A DNA stretch of 64,000 nucleotides, taken from NCBI GenBank assembly GCA_001247695.2, contig LGRX02003775.1, positions 18,319 through 82,318 of the forward strand, given 5' to 3'. The position numbers were made by a program, and so were the translations under genes. The stretch comes from Cymbomonas tetramitiformis. Lineage: Eukaryota > Chlorophyta > Pyramimonadophyceae > Pyramimonadales > Pyramimonadaceae. Positions 63,620-64,000 of this stretch are shown here, in pieces (within the stretch, counting starts at the first letter, position 1; every line of letters starts with the position of its first letter). Below the pieces are notes generated by a model that saw only the letters and a program-made list of their open reading frames with translations, ran no database searches and was not told the DNA's origin.

Positions 63620-63741
63620 GGGGGGATGCCATTGCATATGTTTCAGAGCATCAAATTGCTCGCTGCAGCTCAGTGGTATCAAAAGCGCGATCGCGCTAGC
63701 GAGCGATAGGTCACAGGTTTGAGTCTTGTTGGCATCCCCCC
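63620..63741 (+). other. tRNA-like sequence bounded by a 12-bp inverted repeat
   Basis: GGGGGGATGCCA (63620-63631) pairs with TGGCATCCCCCC (63730-63741). Inside lie an A-box-like CAGCTCAGTGG (about 63665) and a T-arm-like ACAGG-TTTGAGT-CTTGT. GGATGCC/GGCATCC would be a 7-bp acceptor stem, but about 35 nt separate it from the D arm. It is a tRNA pseudogene or tRNA-derived SINE, not a normal tRNA. Confidence 0.45.
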
Positions 63742-64000
63742 GGGTATTTAAAAGGATCAACCTGACTTGTACAATGGAATCGTCACCACCATTTATGAAA
63801 TCTTTCGACTGCCATGAATCGACAATGCCGCCCTGTATGCACCGCCGCGCCGGGACACGCGTCGTGACTATCACGGTCCGATTTAATTATCGGATGCCTG
63901 TGTTGCTTGTTACAAATCACACAATGTATCGGGTGGTAAGCCAGAGTGAGTACTACAACATCATTAGTCTCATCACACCATTCATGTCTCATTGTATATC
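63742..64000. other. right window edge, nothing recognised
   Basis: Mixed-composition DNA with no supported gene or repeat. Confidence 0.4.

Noticed and set aside
1..64000. Dinoflagellate origin
   Set aside because: Retrotransposon DNMTs occur there, but the introns here use regular GT-AG borders with GTAAGT/GTGAGT donors, which fits a streptophyte better. Not excluded by the sequence alone.

Overview
The window looks like a repeat-dominated intergenic region of a nuclear genome. Genes have GT-AG introns, and almost everything I can recognise is a transposable element or an element remnant. A retrotransposon carrying its own C5-cytosine DNA methyltransferase, together with canonical introns, points to a streptophyte (charophyte) alga more than to a dinoflagellate, the other lineage where I recall such elements being described. 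That assignment is tentative. I see no confident single-copy host gene.

Layout. 1-1700: 5' part (minus strand) of a gag-only 'R' retroelement with LTR, leader ORF and gag, inserted into an older gag remnant (1684-2921). 3608-4690: gag-like pseudogene. 5.4-7.9 kb: AT-rich non-coding DNA. 7929-12390: Ty3/gypsy gag and pol truncated inside integrase. 12426-13295: single-pass membrane ORF followed by LTR-like DNA. 13686-14662: MITE with TA duplication. 14665-15088 and 62355-62527: two halves of one gag-like exon.

Between those exon halves lies a nest of insertions whose boundaries can be read from terminal repeats and target duplications. Level 1 is the R retroelement 15089-62354 (two 261-bp LTRs, TSD TCACG). 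Its leader is split by level 2, a CACTA-like transposon C at 19761-61731 (TSD GCG). C is split by level 3: CACTA-like B at 23689-42688 (TSD TAC), a TTAA-flanked MITE at 22055-22908, and a 15.5-kb methyltransferase retrotransposon at 44425-59933. B is split by level 4, CACTA-like A at 25931-34342 (TSD GCC). A, B and C all begin with CCCTAC, encode En/Spm (TNP2, DUF4218-like, DUF4216-like) transposases, and carry family-specific repeats in their ends and introns. B also has a divergent second gene, interrupted by A. B has the only near-complete transposase, with one frameshift. A has lost the catalytic core, and C shows only the C-terminal part.

The most unusual object is the retrotransposon at 44425-59933. 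ORF1 (about 1872 aa) carries gag and protease. ORF2 (2347 aa) carries, in order, a hydrophobic N-terminus, reverse transcriptase, RNase H, a C5-cytosine methyltransferase, integrase, a PHD finger, and a second methyltransferase-like domain of the adenine/Rossmann type. Its ends are circularly permuted, as if a two-LTR circle had been opened inside an LTR. The window ends with unassigned coding-like DNA and a tRNA-like sequence (62555-63741).
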